This document shows, piece by piece, positions 1-8,795 of a stretch of DNA of 40,725 nucleotides (position 1 is its first letter; the number at the start of each line of letters is the position of its first letter). The DNA comes from Streptomyces muensis. Lineage in GTDB: Bacteria > Actinomycetota > Actinomycetes > Streptomycetales > Streptomycetaceae. The position numbers and the translations under genes are program-made. Location: NCBI RefSeq assembly GCF_021474425.1, contig NZ_JAKEIP010000106.1:1-40725 (forward strand). Reading direction: 5' to 3'. The notes below the pieces were generated by a model. It saw only the letters and a list, made by a program, of their open reading frames with translations. It was not told where the DNA came from and ran no database searches.

Positions 1-4
1 CTCT

Positions 5-50
5 CGCACAGCCCCTCTCCCCTTCGCACAGCCCCCTCCCCCTTGCACAG
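5..50. repeat. Imperfect 20-bp tandem repeats before the first gene
   Basis: The element CGCACAGCCCC followed by a C/T-rich stretch occurs at 5 and again at 25, and a shortened GCACAG copy lies at 45. The period is 20 then 19 bp. The repeats sit directly upstream of the ATG at 64, where a ribosome binding site would be expected, and no clear one is present. The array may extend beyond the left edge of the window. Its function is unknown. Confidence 0.5.
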
Positions 51-63
51 AAACGGCTCCGCC

Positions 64-1116
64 ATGTCCCGTGTCCCCCAAGGTCCGTCGCGTCGGCTCC
101 TCCTCGCCGGTGCCCTGGCCGCCGTGTCCGCTGCCGCCACCGGTTGCTCCGCGGACAGTCAGGCGTCGGCGTCCGGTGGCTCCAAGCAGCTGCGCATCGG
201 CTACTTCGCCTTCCCCAGCGGCGACTTGATCGTGAAGAACAGAAAGCTGCTGGAGAAGGCGCTGCCGGATCACCGGATCAGCTGGATCAAGTTCGACTCC
301 GGCGCCAGTGTCAACCAGGCCTTCATCGGCAAGTCCCTCGACATCGCCGCGCTGGGCTCCAGCCCGTTCGCCCGCGGGGTGTCCGGCGGCTCGCCCATCC
401 CGTACAAGGTCGCGTGGATCCTCGATGTCGCGGGCGAGAACGAGGCCCTGATAGCGCGCAAGGCCACCGGCGTCTCCGATGTCGCCGGGCTCAAGGGCAG
501 GAAGGTGGCCACTCCGTTCGCGTCCACCTCGCACTACAGCCTGCTGGCCGCCCTGGAGACGGCAGGTCTCAAGCCTTCCGACGTCGAGCTCATCGACCTG
601 CAGCCGCAGCCGATCCTCGCCGCCTGGCAGCGGGGCGACATCGATGCCGCCTATGTCTGGCTGCCGACGCTGGACGAGCTGCGCACGACCGGCACCCAGC
701 TCACCAGCAGCAAGGAGATCGGCGCGGCGGGCAAACCCACCCTCGACCTGGCCGTCGTGTCGGACGACCTGATCGCCAGGGACCCGCAGGCGATCGTCGC
801 CTGGCGCAAGGCGGAGGCGGAGGCGCTGCGCCTGATCAGGTCGGACCCCGACGGCACGGTCAAGGCCGTCTCGGCCGAACTCGGCATCAGTGCGGCGGAT
901 GCCGAGGCGCAGCTCGCGCAGGGCGTGTTCCTCACCCCGGAGCAGGTGCTCTCCCCCGACTGGCTGGGCACCGACGGCACCCCCGGAAAGCTGCTCACCT
1001 ATGTCACCGACACCGGTCGGTTCCTGGCCGACCAGAAGCAGATCGACGCCGCACCGTCCGAAGCCGACGTCCGCAAGGCGTTCTACCTCAAGGGGCTGTC
1101 CGATGTCCTCAAGTGA
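64..1116 (+). CDS. Sulfonate/taurine-type ABC transporter substrate-binding lipoprotein
   Basis: Likely the extracytoplasmic binding protein (350 aa) of a sulfonate or taurine importer of the TauA/SsuA type. The N-terminus has a basic SRRLLLAGALAAV segment and a lipobox ending in TGCS, so the mature protein should be lipid-anchored; the twin arginines allow Tat export. The mature part begins LRIGYFAFPSG and has the two-lobe layout of this family, including NQAFIGKSLDIAALGSSP and AAWQRGDIDAAYVWLP. I chose the ATG at 64 because the signal peptide starts there; an in-frame GTG-type extension to 43 adds only low-complexity residues. The end overlaps the ATPase start by 14 nt, so the two are probably translationally coupled. 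The TauD-type dioxygenase downstream supports a sulfonate substrate, but nitrate- or thiamine-precursor-type ligands of the same superfamily cannot be excluded by eye. Confidence 0.85.
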   Translation: MSRVPQGPSRRLLLAGALAAVSAAATGCSADSQASASGGSKQLRIGYFAFPSGDLIVKNRKLLEKALPDHRISWIKFDSGASVNQAFIGKSLDIAALGSSPFARGVSGGSPIPYKVAWILDVAGENEALIARKATGVSDVAGLKGRKVATPFASTSHYSLLAALETAGLKPSDVELIDLQPQPILAAWQRGDIDAAYVWLPTLDELRTTGTQLTSSKEIGAAGKPTLDLAVVSDDLIARDPQAIVAWRKAEAEALRLIRSDPDGTVKAVSAELGISAADAEAQLAQGVFLTPEQVLSPDWLGTDGTPGKLLTYVTDTGRFLADQKQIDAAPSEADVRKAFYLKGLSDVLK

Positions 1117-1921
1117 GCTCGCCGAGGCCACGGCAGAGGTGGCCGGCACGCGCGCCGGATCCGTCCGTCTCGACCAGGTCACCCATCGGTACGGCCGGGG
1201 CGGCGAGGCCTTCACCGCCGTCGGGCCGGTCGATCTGACGGTGCCGGCCGGGGAGTTCCTGGTGCTGGTGGGCGCCTCCGGCTGCGGCAAGAGCACCCTG
1301 CTCCGGTTGATCGCCGGGTTCGAGCGGCCCACTCAGGGCTCGGTGCGGATCTCCGGTGCCGAGCCGCGGCCCGGCGACACGGCCGGCGTGGTGTTCCAGA
1401 CGCCGCGGCTGTTCCCGTGGCGGACCGTGCGGGGCAACATCGACCTGGCGCTGCGGTACGCGGGCCTGGACCGCGCCGAATGGCCGGCGCGGCGGGCGGA
1501 GTTGCTGGCGCGGGTCGGTCTTGAGGGCACGGAGCGGCGGCGCGTCTGGGAGATCTCCGGCGGCCAGCAGCAACGCGTCGCCATCGCCCGCGCCCTCGCC
1601 GCCGAGAACCCGCTCCTCCTGCTCGACGAGCCGTTCGCGGCGCTGGACGCGCTGACCCGGGAGCGGCTCCAGGAGGACGTGCGCCGGGTGACCGACCGGA
1701 CCGGACGGACCACGGTGTTCGTGACGCACTCGGCGGAGGAGGCGGTGTTCCTCGGCTCCCGCATCGTGGTGCTGACCAGGAGCCCGGGAACCGTCGCCCT
1801 GGACCTGCCCATCACCCTGCCGCGTGGCGACGTGGACGCCGAGGAGCTGCGCGGCTCCCGCGAGTTCGCCGAGCTGCGCGCGCGGGTCTCCCACACCGTC
1901 AAGGCCGCCGCAGCGGCCTGA
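1103..1921 (+). CDS. Sulfonate/taurine-type ABC transporter ATP-binding protein
   Basis: Cytoplasmic ATPase (272 aa) of the importer, TauB/SsuB-like. The Walker A motif GASGCGKST is at about residues 57-65. The Q-loop reads VVFQTPRLFPW, the signature SGGQQQR precedes Walker B LLLLDEPFAALD, and the H-loop is in VTHSAEEA; all catalytic elements are intact. The ATG at 1103 lies inside the end of the binding-protein gene and gives a normal family length. The dioxygenase gene follows after 25 nt. No transmembrane permease gene lies among these three genes, although this ATPase must work with one; the permease may be left of the window or elsewhere in the genome. Confidence 0.9.
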   Translation: MSSSELAEATAEVAGTRAGSVRLDQVTHRYGRGGEAFTAVGPVDLTVPAGEFLVLVGASGCGKSTLLRLIAGFERPTQGSVRISGAEPRPGDTAGVVFQTPRLFPWRTVRGNIDLALRYAGLDRAEWPARRAELLARVGLEGTERRRVWEISGGQQQRVAIARALAAENPLLLLDEPFAALDALTRERLQEDVRRVTDRTGRTTVFVTHSAEEAVFLGSRIVVLTRSPGTVALDLPITLPRGDVDAEELRGSREFAELRARVSHTVKAAAAA

Positions 1922-1946
1922 TCCCCCCTCAGGAAAGGACACACAG

Positions 1947-2831
1947 GTGAGCATCCTCAGCGAGCGGCCCGCCGTGGCGAAGCTGCCGATCACCGAACTC
2001 GGCCCGCACTTCGGTGCCGAGATCCACGGCGTGGACCTCGCCCGCCTCGACGACGAACAGGTTCTCGCGGTCCGCGCGGCACTCGTGGCGTACAAGGTGC
2101 TCTTCGTGCGCGGTCAGCACGGCCTCGACGACGCCGCGCAGATCGAGTTCGGCAGACGCCTCGGCGAGGTCACCGTCGGGCATCCGGTCCACGACTCCGG
2201 TGCCGTGGCTCCCGAGGTGTACTCCCTGGACAGCCAGGACAACGGGTTCGCCGACGTGTGGCACACGGACGTGACGTTCGTACGACGGCCGCCCGCGATC
2301 TCCGTTCTGCGGGCGGTGGTACTGCCGCCGACCGGCGGTGACACCAACTGGGCCGACAGCCAGCTCGCCTACGAGTCGCTGTCGCCGGGCCTGCGGGCGC
2401 ATGTCGACACGCTCACCGCCGTCCACGACGGCAGCCGCGAGTTCGGCTACTACCTCGCCCAGCGGCGTCAGGGCCGCGGAAACCTCTGGGAGGGCGAGGT
2501 GTTCACCGAACTGAAGCCGGTGGAGCACCCGGTGGTGCGGGTGCATCCCGAGAGCGGCCGCAAGGGCCTGTTCGTGAATCCCGGCTTCACCTCGCACATC
2601 GTGGGCGTCTCGGAGCACGAGAGCCGGGGGATCCTCGACATCCTCTACGCCCATCTCACCAAGCCCGAGCACGTCGTACGGCACCGCTGGCAGCCGGGTG
2701 ACGTCGCCCTGTGGGACAACCGCAGCACGGCCCACTACGCCAACCGCGACTACGGCGACCAACATCGCGTCATGCACCGCATCACCCTGCGCGGGGACGC
2801 TCCGGTCGGCCCGGCGGCCGCTGCCCGCTGA
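1947..2831 (+). CDS. tauD: TauD/TfdA-family Fe(II)/2-oxoglutarate dioxygenase
   Basis: Cytoplasmic non-haem iron dioxygenase (294 aa). Known relatives hydroxylate the carbon next to the sulfonate of taurine, or an alkyl sulfate in the AtsK branch, releasing sulfite or sulfate plus an aldehyde and consuming 2-oxoglutarate and O2. The facial-triad HxD is in WHTDVTF (His106, Asp108). The distal His is in WDNRSTAHYANRDY near residue 262, and the 2-oxoglutarate-binding Arg is in HRITLRG. The GTG at 1947 is preceded by AGGAAAGGA at 1931-1939, which fixes this start over a longer in-frame extension. Co-location with a sulfonate-type binding protein and ATPase points to sulfur scavenging. The exact substrate (taurine, other sulfonate or alkyl sulfate) cannot be told from sequence alone. 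Confidence 0.88.
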   Translation: MSILSERPAVAKLPITELGPHFGAEIHGVDLARLDDEQVLAVRAALVAYKVLFVRGQHGLDDAAQIEFGRRLGEVTVGHPVHDSGAVAPEVYSLDSQDNGFADVWHTDVTFVRRPPAISVLRAVVLPPTGGDTNWADSQLAYESLSPGLRAHVDTLTAVHDGSREFGYYLAQRRQGRGNLWEGEVFTELKPVEHPVVRVHPESGRKGLFVNPGFTSHIVGVSEHESRGILDILYAHLTKPEHVVRHRWQPGDVALWDNRSTAHYANRDYGDQHRVMHRITLRGDAPVGPAAAAR

Positions 2832-2852
2832 CAGCCGGGGTGCCCGCACGGA

Positions 2853-2884
2853 CCTGCTTCCGGGCCACCGCGCCCGGAAGCAGG
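2853..2884. terminator. Bidirectional hairpin terminator between convergent genes
   Basis: A perfect 13-bp stem (CCTGCTTCCGGGC at 2853-2865 pairing with 2872-2884) with a 6-nt loop lies between the dioxygenase stop (2831) and the serine hydrolase stop (2895). There is no U-tract, which is usual for streptomycete terminators. It can serve both converging transcripts. Confidence 0.85.
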
Positions 2885-2894
2885 CGTGCTCCGG

Positions 2895-4049
2895 TCACTC
2901 GCAGAAGGCGGTGTCCACCGCTGACAGGACTGCCTCCGCTGACCTGTCGGCGTCCCCGAAAGTCCCTGGAAGCGCGGTCACCGCCAGCCCCACTGAACGG
3001 CCGTCATCCGTCGCTCCGCCACGCGTCTCGAACCCGTCGATGTCCCCGCCGTGGCCCCAGTACACGCCACCACAGCTCAACGGGATGCTGAAGACACCGA
3101 GCCCGTAGCGCCAGCCCGGGAACAGCGGGGCGTTCACCGTCTCGCGCATCTCGGCCAGCTGTTCAGGGGGCAGCAATCTGCCGTCCAGCAGCGCCCGGGC
3201 GAACTTCGCCAGATCACTCGGCGTCGAGATCAGCTGACCGGCGGCTCCGCCCCACGACGGATCCATCCTTGTCGCGTCGACGATCTCACCCGTTTCGGAA
3301 TTTCCGACGGTGTAGCCATGCGGGTGCGGTTCCCGGATGCTCTCATCGCCCGGCTGCGGCCAGTAGGTGTGCCGCAAGCCGGCCTTCCTGATGACGCGTT
3401 GGTCTATCTGCTCCTGCACCGGGCGCCCGGATACACGCTCGATGAGAAGGCCCGCCAACAGGTAATTGGTGTTGCTGTACTCCCACTTGGTGCCGGGGGC
3501 GAAAACCGCCGGACGAGCCAGGGCCGCGGCGAGCAAGTCGTGCGGCTGGAAGAACTTGTGCTGTACGTTCCGGAAATTCTCCAACCCGATGTGTTCGGTG
3601 TAGTTGGGAAGCCCGCTGGTGTGCTGCAACAACTGACGGACAGTGATCTCGCGGCCATCGATGCCCTTGCCGCGTACCAGGTTGGGCAGATAGCGCTCGA
3701 TGGACGCGTCCAGATCGACCTTCCCCTCGGCCACCATCTGAAGGACCACCACCGCGGTGAAGCTCTTGGTGTTACTGCCTGCGCGGACATAGCCGTCATG
3801 CGGGACCGGAACCTGCTTTCCCAGCCGGGCGGAACCGGCGACCAGAGACGTCGTTCGCCCGTCCTTGCTCACCCACGCGAGTGCGCCCGGGAACCTTTCG
3901 TCCCTCACCAGCGAGTGGAGACTTTCCTGTAACGCCAGGTCCTTCGACGAATCCGCCACCGCCACATGGGTAACGGCAGTACCCATCAGGCCGGCCGCAG
4001 TCAAGGCCAATAGATTCTTCCGCAGCTTCGTCCGGGTGGCCCTCTGCAT
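2895..4049 (-). CDS. Exported serine hydrolase (beta-lactamase / D-Ala-D-Ala carboxypeptidase family)
   Basis: Secreted penicillin-recognising-fold serine hydrolase (384 aa), similar to Streptomyces R61-type DD-peptidases and class C esterases. The N-terminus has a basic start (MQRATRTKLRKNLL), a hydrophobic core and a likely cleavage after about VAVA. The nucleophile motif SxxK is SNTK (Ser92-Lys95), the second motif is YSN in EYSNTNYLL, and the third is HGG in WGHGGDIDG. The ATG at 4049 has GAGGGAG just upstream; a longer in-frame extension to 4202 lacks a signal sequence. It follows the rhamnosidase gene on the same strand after a 170-nt gap, so it could be a separate unit. Substrate unknown: peptidoglycan stem peptides, a beta-lactam or an ester are all possible. 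Confidence 0.88.
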   Translation of the reverse strand: MQRATRTKLRKNLLALTAAGLMGTAVTHVAVADSSKDLALQESLHSLVRDERFPGALAWVSKDGRTTSLVAGSARLGKQVPVPHDGYVRAGSNTKSFTAVVVLQMVAEGKVDLDASIERYLPNLVRGKGIDGREITVRQLLQHTSGLPNYTEHIGLENFRNVQHKFFQPHDLLAAALARPAVFAPGTKWEYSNTNYLLAGLLIERVSGRPVQEQIDQRVIRKAGLRHTYWPQPGDESIREPHPHGYTVGNSETGEIVDATRMDPSWGGAAGQLISTPSDLAKFARALLDGRLLPPEQLAEMRETVNAPLFPGWRYGLGVFSIPLSCGGVYWGHGGDIDGFETRGGATDDGRSVGLAVTALPGTFGDADRSAEAVLSAVDTAFCE

Positions 4050-4219
4050 CGATACTCCCTCTCCGTCCAGATCAACACGTGAAACGATGCCTGGATACGG
4101 CACGGAGGGCAGTCGTGCTGCCCTCCGCATCCCGGGTGTATGTGGGACCACTCTGTCGGCGGCGGTCGTGCGCGGCCTGGGTGTAATGCCGGCCGCGGAC
4201 ACCTCGCCGCGAATCAGGG

Positions 4220-7200
4220 CTACGACGCGGGGTGTACGTTGCGCGCCGTGAAGGCGTACGTCCCCGATGGAACGCGGTAGACGGCCCGGTCGCCGTCGAC
4301 GCGCTGGAACTGCGCGCCCTCGGGGGTCGCGTGCACGGTGCGGTCACCCGTCGGCACGCGTACCTCGGCCGTGGTGTTCGGGGGAATCTCGACCGTGAGC
4401 CGGAAGGTGCCCTTGTCGAGGGTCCATTCCGTTGCCGCCCTGCCGTACGGGGTCTGGTAGCTCCCTTCGACGTGGTCGAGGTCGCCGACGACGCGTGGAT
4501 CGATCACCAGGTCGCGGTAGCCGACGGAGCCGGGGGCCTGCCGGATGCCGGCCAGGCCGCTGTGGAACCACTCCTCGATCTGCAGCAGGATCATGTGGTT
4601 CTTCGAGGCGCCGATGTCCCACTTCTCGGGGATGGTCGTCAGGCCGCCGGGGTTCGCCGTGGTCGGTGCCATGAAGAAGCCGTAGCTGGGCCGGGTGTCT
4701 TCCTGGAGCACGTCCCACAGCACGTCGTCGCGGCCACCGGCCGTCAGAGCGCGCACGGTCGGAGCGAGTCCTATGGTGCCGCCGCTGAAGTGTGGCCCAC
4801 CGCCGAACGGCTGGAAGCCGTGGATCAGCTCGACGAGTGCGTCGAGGACCCGCTGGCGCTCGCCTTCGGGGACCAGCCCTTCGTCGAGCGCGAGGGCCTG
4901 GGCGGCCTGGGTCGCGCCGGTGGTGCCCGCGTCGCCCTGGCTGGTGTAGCGGCCGAGCGCGGAGTTGTAGAACGCGGTGTTGAAGGCCTCCTTGATGGCG
5001 GCCGCGAGGTCGCGGTACTCGCGCGCGTCCGCGTCCCGTCCCAACAGGGCGGCCATCCTCGCCATCCGGTCGGCGACCTGGTGGTACCCCCAGGTCCCGG
5101 TGATACGGCCGGAAGTGGGTTCGGCCGCGATCCAGTCCGCCAGCGCGACGTCGACGGTGTGGGCGTCGGCGCCCGTGCCCGCCTTCCTGGTCCTGATGTA
5201 GTTCACGAACGCCTGCATCTGGGGGTAGTACCGGGCCATCGTCGAGGTGTCGCCGTAGGTCTCGTACAGGAACCAGGGCGCCAGGACGATTCCGTTGCCC
5301 CAGTTGATCTCGTCGCCGAACCGGCCGAGGTAGCCCCAGTCGTACACCGGCGCCTTGAGCGCGACGTTGCCGATGTTGTCGCCGGCCTTGGACTGGCCCT
5401 CCGCCAGGTGGCGCTGCATGGTGCGCAGGTAGGCGGCGTAGCCGAAGTTGCGGTGCAGGGAGGCGAAGGGCTGTAGGTAGTCCGCGGGGTACGCGAGCTT
5501 CTCCCGTCCGGGGCAGTCGGTGAACGTCGACATCGTGTTGCTCATGATCGAGTAGCGGGACATGCGGTGGACGCGGTTGACCCGGTCGTCGGAGGTCCGG
5601 AGGTGGCCGGCCACCGGGGTGTCCGCGTGCAGCTGCAGACCCGTGATCATCTCGGTCGTCGGCCGGTAGTCCTCCGGCAGGCCGGTCACCTGGACCCACT
5701 GCATGCCGAAGTAGTGGAAACGGGGCTGCCAGCGCTCGCCGTCAGGGTCGCCGTGGGTGGTGTACGAGGCGAAGACGTCGGTGCCCCGGCGTCCGCCGCC
5801 GCCCATGATGGACGCCTGGTCGACGGTGCCGTCGGCGGCCAGCGACTCGGCCGGGAGCATCTTGATCGTCGTACCGGCCGGCACACCGCCGTCGACGCTG
5901 AGCTGCGGCCAGCCCGCGAAGGCCTGACCGAAGTCGAACACCCACACGCCCGGCCGGGGCTGTGTCACGCCGACCGGACGGATCCGGTCCATGACCTTCA
6001 CGGGCTCGCCCGCCCGCCAGACGAGATCGGTCGTCAGGTTGGGAGGCGGGGCGATACCCGCGTCGAGCCACCCGACGGGCGAGCCGTCGCGGCGCTTCGC
6101 GGTCGCGCCGAGGTCGGCGCCGGGAGCGGTCCATCCGGGCTGCTCGCGGCGGGAGTCGTAGTCGGAGCCCGAGTACCAGTTGGCGGTCGTCGTCGCGCCG
6201 AGCGCCGCCCGCCACGTCCGGTCGCTGACGATCGACTCGGTGGAGCCGTCGGCTCTCGTGATCTCCAGCCGGGCGATCAGGCGGGGCGTCACGGCGGCGC
6301 CGGCGCTCGGATCCGTACTGGCGAGGGAGTTACCGGATCCGGTGACCTCGGCGTCCGCCGCGTGGGCCGCGTTCAGAGGCGGCTCGAATCCGATACCCGT
6401 ACCCTCCGGGCCCTCGGTGCCGATCGCGGTGATCGTACGGGACTCCAGCCGCTCACCGCCGTCGCCCGCATCGACGTTGATCGTGCCGCCGACGTGGTAG
6501 CCGGTCACGCTGCTCACCTTGACGGCGCCGTCCCCGGCGGCGGCCGGTGCGGCCAGTGTCCCGCTGCCCTTGAACTGGCTCTCCCACCAGCTGTACGGGG
6601 CCGTGCGACCGGTCGCCGGGTTGGTGACCGAGCGTGTGACCAGGGCGGTTCCGTGGCCCAGTTCGACGCCCAGGGTGTTGGCTCCGGGGCGGATCAGGTG
6701 CGTCACGTCATGGACGCGGTACTCCGTGGAGAGCTGGTAGTTGGAGTTGCCGGGCGCGAGCACCTCGTCGGTCACGGCCTTGCCGTTGAGCATGGCGTGG
6801 TGGAGGCCGACCCCCGACAGGTACAGGCGGGCCTTGGTCACCCCCGCCGCCTTCCGCCGGCCCGCCGTGAACGCACGCGCGAAGACCGGCAGCGGATCCC
6901 CGACGTCCCGGCCGGGATGCTCGATCCACTGGGCCGTGCCCCAGTCGCCACGCTTGAGCAGTCCCATCTCCCATGAGGCGGGACGGCTCCAGTCCGTCAC
7001 GTCACCGTGTGTGCTCCAGACCCTGACCTGCCACACGACCGACTGACGGGAGCGCAGCGCATCCCCGCCCCAGGGAATGTCGGTCTGCGCGTCCGAGCGG
7101 ACTTTGCCGGAGTCCCACAGGTACCGACCGCCGGCCAGTTCGCGGGTGCTGCGTGCCGCCCGGATCCGGTACGCGGCCTGTCGCCATCCAGCCGGAGCAT

Positions 7201-7417
7201 GGGTGACGTGCCAGCTCAGCCGGGGCGTCGGGTCGTCGACGCCGAGCGGCTCGTCGCTGCGGCCGTTGACGGCGAGGTGCTCGACCGTCGCTCGACGGGG
7301 TCCGGCAGCGGCGGCCGGGTCGGCGGTCGCGAGGGGCAGCGCCAATCCGGCCGTACCTGCTACGACGGTCCCGATGACTTGCCTGCGGCTCAGGTCACCG
7401 TGCTGCTCTGCGGACAT
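4220..7417 (-). CDS. Tat-exported GH78 alpha-L-rhamnosidase
   Basis: Large glycoside hydrolase (1065 aa) predicted to release L-rhamnose from rhamnosides outside the cell. The N-terminus carries a Tat motif (SRRQVIG), a hydrophobic stretch and an Ala-rich cleavage region. Beta-sandwich domains typical of GH78 follow; VEHLAVNGRSDEPLGVDDPTPRLSW in the first 70 residues marks the family's N-terminal domain, written here only as an identifier (starts VEHLAVNG, ends PRLSW). The (alpha/alpha)6 catalytic region contains DCPGREKLAYPADY at about 634-647, matching the DCPxRxE-type block that holds the general acid. GGAGTGA-like sequence (gaggagtga on the coding strand) precedes the ATG at 7417. The gene lies 65 nt behind the sugar-binding protein of an ABC importer and is probably the last gene of that LacI-controlled operon: hydrolysis outside, uptake of the released sugar through the transporter. 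Confidence 0.92.
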   Translation of the reverse strand: MSAEQHGDLSRRQVIGTVVAGTAGLALPLATADPAAAAGPRRATVEHLAVNGRSDEPLGVDDPTPRLSWHVTHAPAGWRQAAYRIRAARSTRELAGGRYLWDSGKVRSDAQTDIPWGGDALRSRQSVVWQVRVWSTHGDVTDWSRPASWEMGLLKRGDWGTAQWIEHPGRDVGDPLPVFARAFTAGRRKAAGVTKARLYLSGVGLHHAMLNGKAVTDEVLAPGNSNYQLSTEYRVHDVTHLIRPGANTLGVELGHGTALVTRSVTNPATGRTAPYSWWESQFKGSGTLAAPAAAGDGAVKVSSVTGYHVGGTINVDAGDGGERLESRTITAIGTEGPEGTGIGFEPPLNAAHAADAEVTGSGNSLASTDPSAGAAVTPRLIARLEITRADGSTESIVSDRTWRAALGATTTANWYSGSDYDSRREQPGWTAPGADLGATAKRRDGSPVGWLDAGIAPPPNLTTDLVWRAGEPVKVMDRIRPVGVTQPRPGVWVFDFGQAFAGWPQLSVDGGVPAGTTIKMLPAESLAADGTVDQASIMGGGGRRGTDVFASYTTHGDPDGERWQPRFHYFGMQWVQVTGLPEDYRPTTEMITGLQLHADTPVAGHLRTSDDRVNRVHRMSRYSIMSNTMSTFTDCPGREKLAYPADYLQPFASLHRNFGYAAYLRTMQRHLAEGQSKAGDNIGNVALKAPVYDWGYLGRFGDEINWGNGIVLAPWFLYETYGDTSTMARYYPQMQAFVNYIRTRKAGTGADAHTVDVALADWIAAEPTSGRITGTWGYHQVADRMARMAALLGRDADAREYRDLAAAIKEAFNTAFYNSALGRYTSQGDAGTTGATQAAQALALDEGLVPEGERQRVLDALVELIHGFQPFGGGPHFSGGTIGLAPTVRALTAGGRDDVLWDVLQEDTRPSYGFFMAPTTANPGGLTTIPEKWDIGASKNHMILLQIEEWFHSGLAGIRQAPGSVGYRDLVIDPRVVGDLDHVEGSYQTPYGRAATEWTLDKGTFRLTVEIPPNTTAEVRVPTGDRTVHATPEGAQFQRVDGDRAVYRVPSGTYAFTARNVHPAS

Positions 7418-7482
7418 GCCTCACTCCTCGATGGCTGTAGCGGGGGTCGCGGTCAGACGGGCTGCGGTCGCTCCGGCAGCGG

Positions 7483-8755
7483 TCACGAACCGGCCTTGTA
7501 TTCGGTGTCCATGTCGCGGAGGAGTTCGCGGGGCGTCGACTGCCCGCTGAAGATCTCCTGGAGGCCGCTGAGCATGGTCTGCTGCACCTTGGCGTTGGGC
7601 CACAGCTGGTCCATGAACGGCACCGTGCGGTCTCCCTCGATGAACGTGGACAGTTCGGTCAGGGACGGGTCGACCTCATGGCCCGTGTCGGGCAGGGAGG
7701 GCAGACTTCCCTGCTTCTTGACGAAGAGGTTCATGCCCTCGGGCGACATCACGAAGTTCACGAACTTCAGGGCCAGTTCAGGGTTCTTCGCCTTGGCGTT
7801 GACGCCGTAACCGGCCCCGGCGGCGGCCGGGATGAGGGTCTGGGACGGGTCGTCGGTCGCCGGCAACGCCTTGAAGGTGAAGGTGCCCTTGGGGTTCTTG
7901 CCCTTGAGAAGGGCGATCACCCAGTTGCCCTGGACGATGCCGAGGGTCTTGCCGGTGGCGGCGAGTTGCTGACTGGCCTCGTAGTTGGTGCCCAACGGGT
8001 TCTTCTGGAAGCAGCCCGTCTTCTCCATCGTCAGGTACTTGTCCAGAGCGGTCGTCCACGGTGACTTCGCGAACGTGGCCTGTCCCGCCTGCATCTTCTG
8101 GTCGAAGTCGCGATCGGAGCCGTACACGGTCGTGGCGACCCAGGGCGTACTGCACCAACTGGGTCACCCAGTTGTCCTGGTTGCCCAAGGCGAAGGCCGG
8201 AGTGCCCTTGGCCTTCGCGTCCCGGCAGAACGCGAGCAGTTCGGTCCAGGTCTCCGGCGGTTTGAGTCCGGCCTTCGCCATGGCCTGCTCGTTGTAGACC
8301 GCGCCGATGCCGTTCTGCCCGAAGACGGCGTTGTACGTCTTCCCCTCGTACTGGGCCACGCTTTTGACCGCGTCCGGCAGCTTCGCCGCCCAGGCCTGGT
8401 CGGAGAGGTCACGCAGATAGCCCGGCTTGGCGAGGACATAGGTGGCGCCGGGGTTGCCGTCGCCCGGCCACACCGACATCACATCGGGTGCGGTGCCCGA
8501 GGCCAGCTGGGTGCGGATCTGCTGCTGGTACTGGTCCGCGCCGCTGGTGGTGTAGCGGACCTTGACACCCGGGTTGGCCTTCTCGAACGCCTTGACGACA
8601 TCCTCGACCGACCCCTGGTCGATCGAGGCGAGCGTCAGCGTCTTCGAGCCGCCCCCCGAGCCCCCGGCTTCGGTGCCGCCGCTGCAGCCGGCGGCGGCAA
8701 GGAGCACGACGGTCGTCAGAGAGGCGACGACGGCCGGGACGGTGCGTGTGTTCAT
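7483..8755 (-). pseudogene. Sugar ABC transporter substrate-binding lipoprotein, frameshifted
   Basis: Family-1 type carbohydrate-binding lipoprotein, about 423 aa when repaired. The N-terminal part runs from the ATG at 8755 with a lipobox LLAAAGCSGG and continues through KTLTLASIDQGSVEDVVKAF to QLVQYAL. The C-terminal part is in another frame, picking up at TTVYGSDRDFDQKM and ending at 7483. One extra base near 8139-8145, in a GGG/CCC run, explains the break: removing one G restores YALVATTVYGSD. Codon usage is normal on both sides, so this is either a very recent mutation or a sequencing error rather than an old pseudogene. It follows the two permease genes and precedes the rhamnosidase, so the predicted ligand is a rhamnose-containing sugar. 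If the frameshift is real, the importer lacks its binding protein. Confidence 0.85.
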
Positions 8756-8795
8756 GATCTCTCCTTGGAGGAGGCGGCTTGGCGGACGGTGCGGG

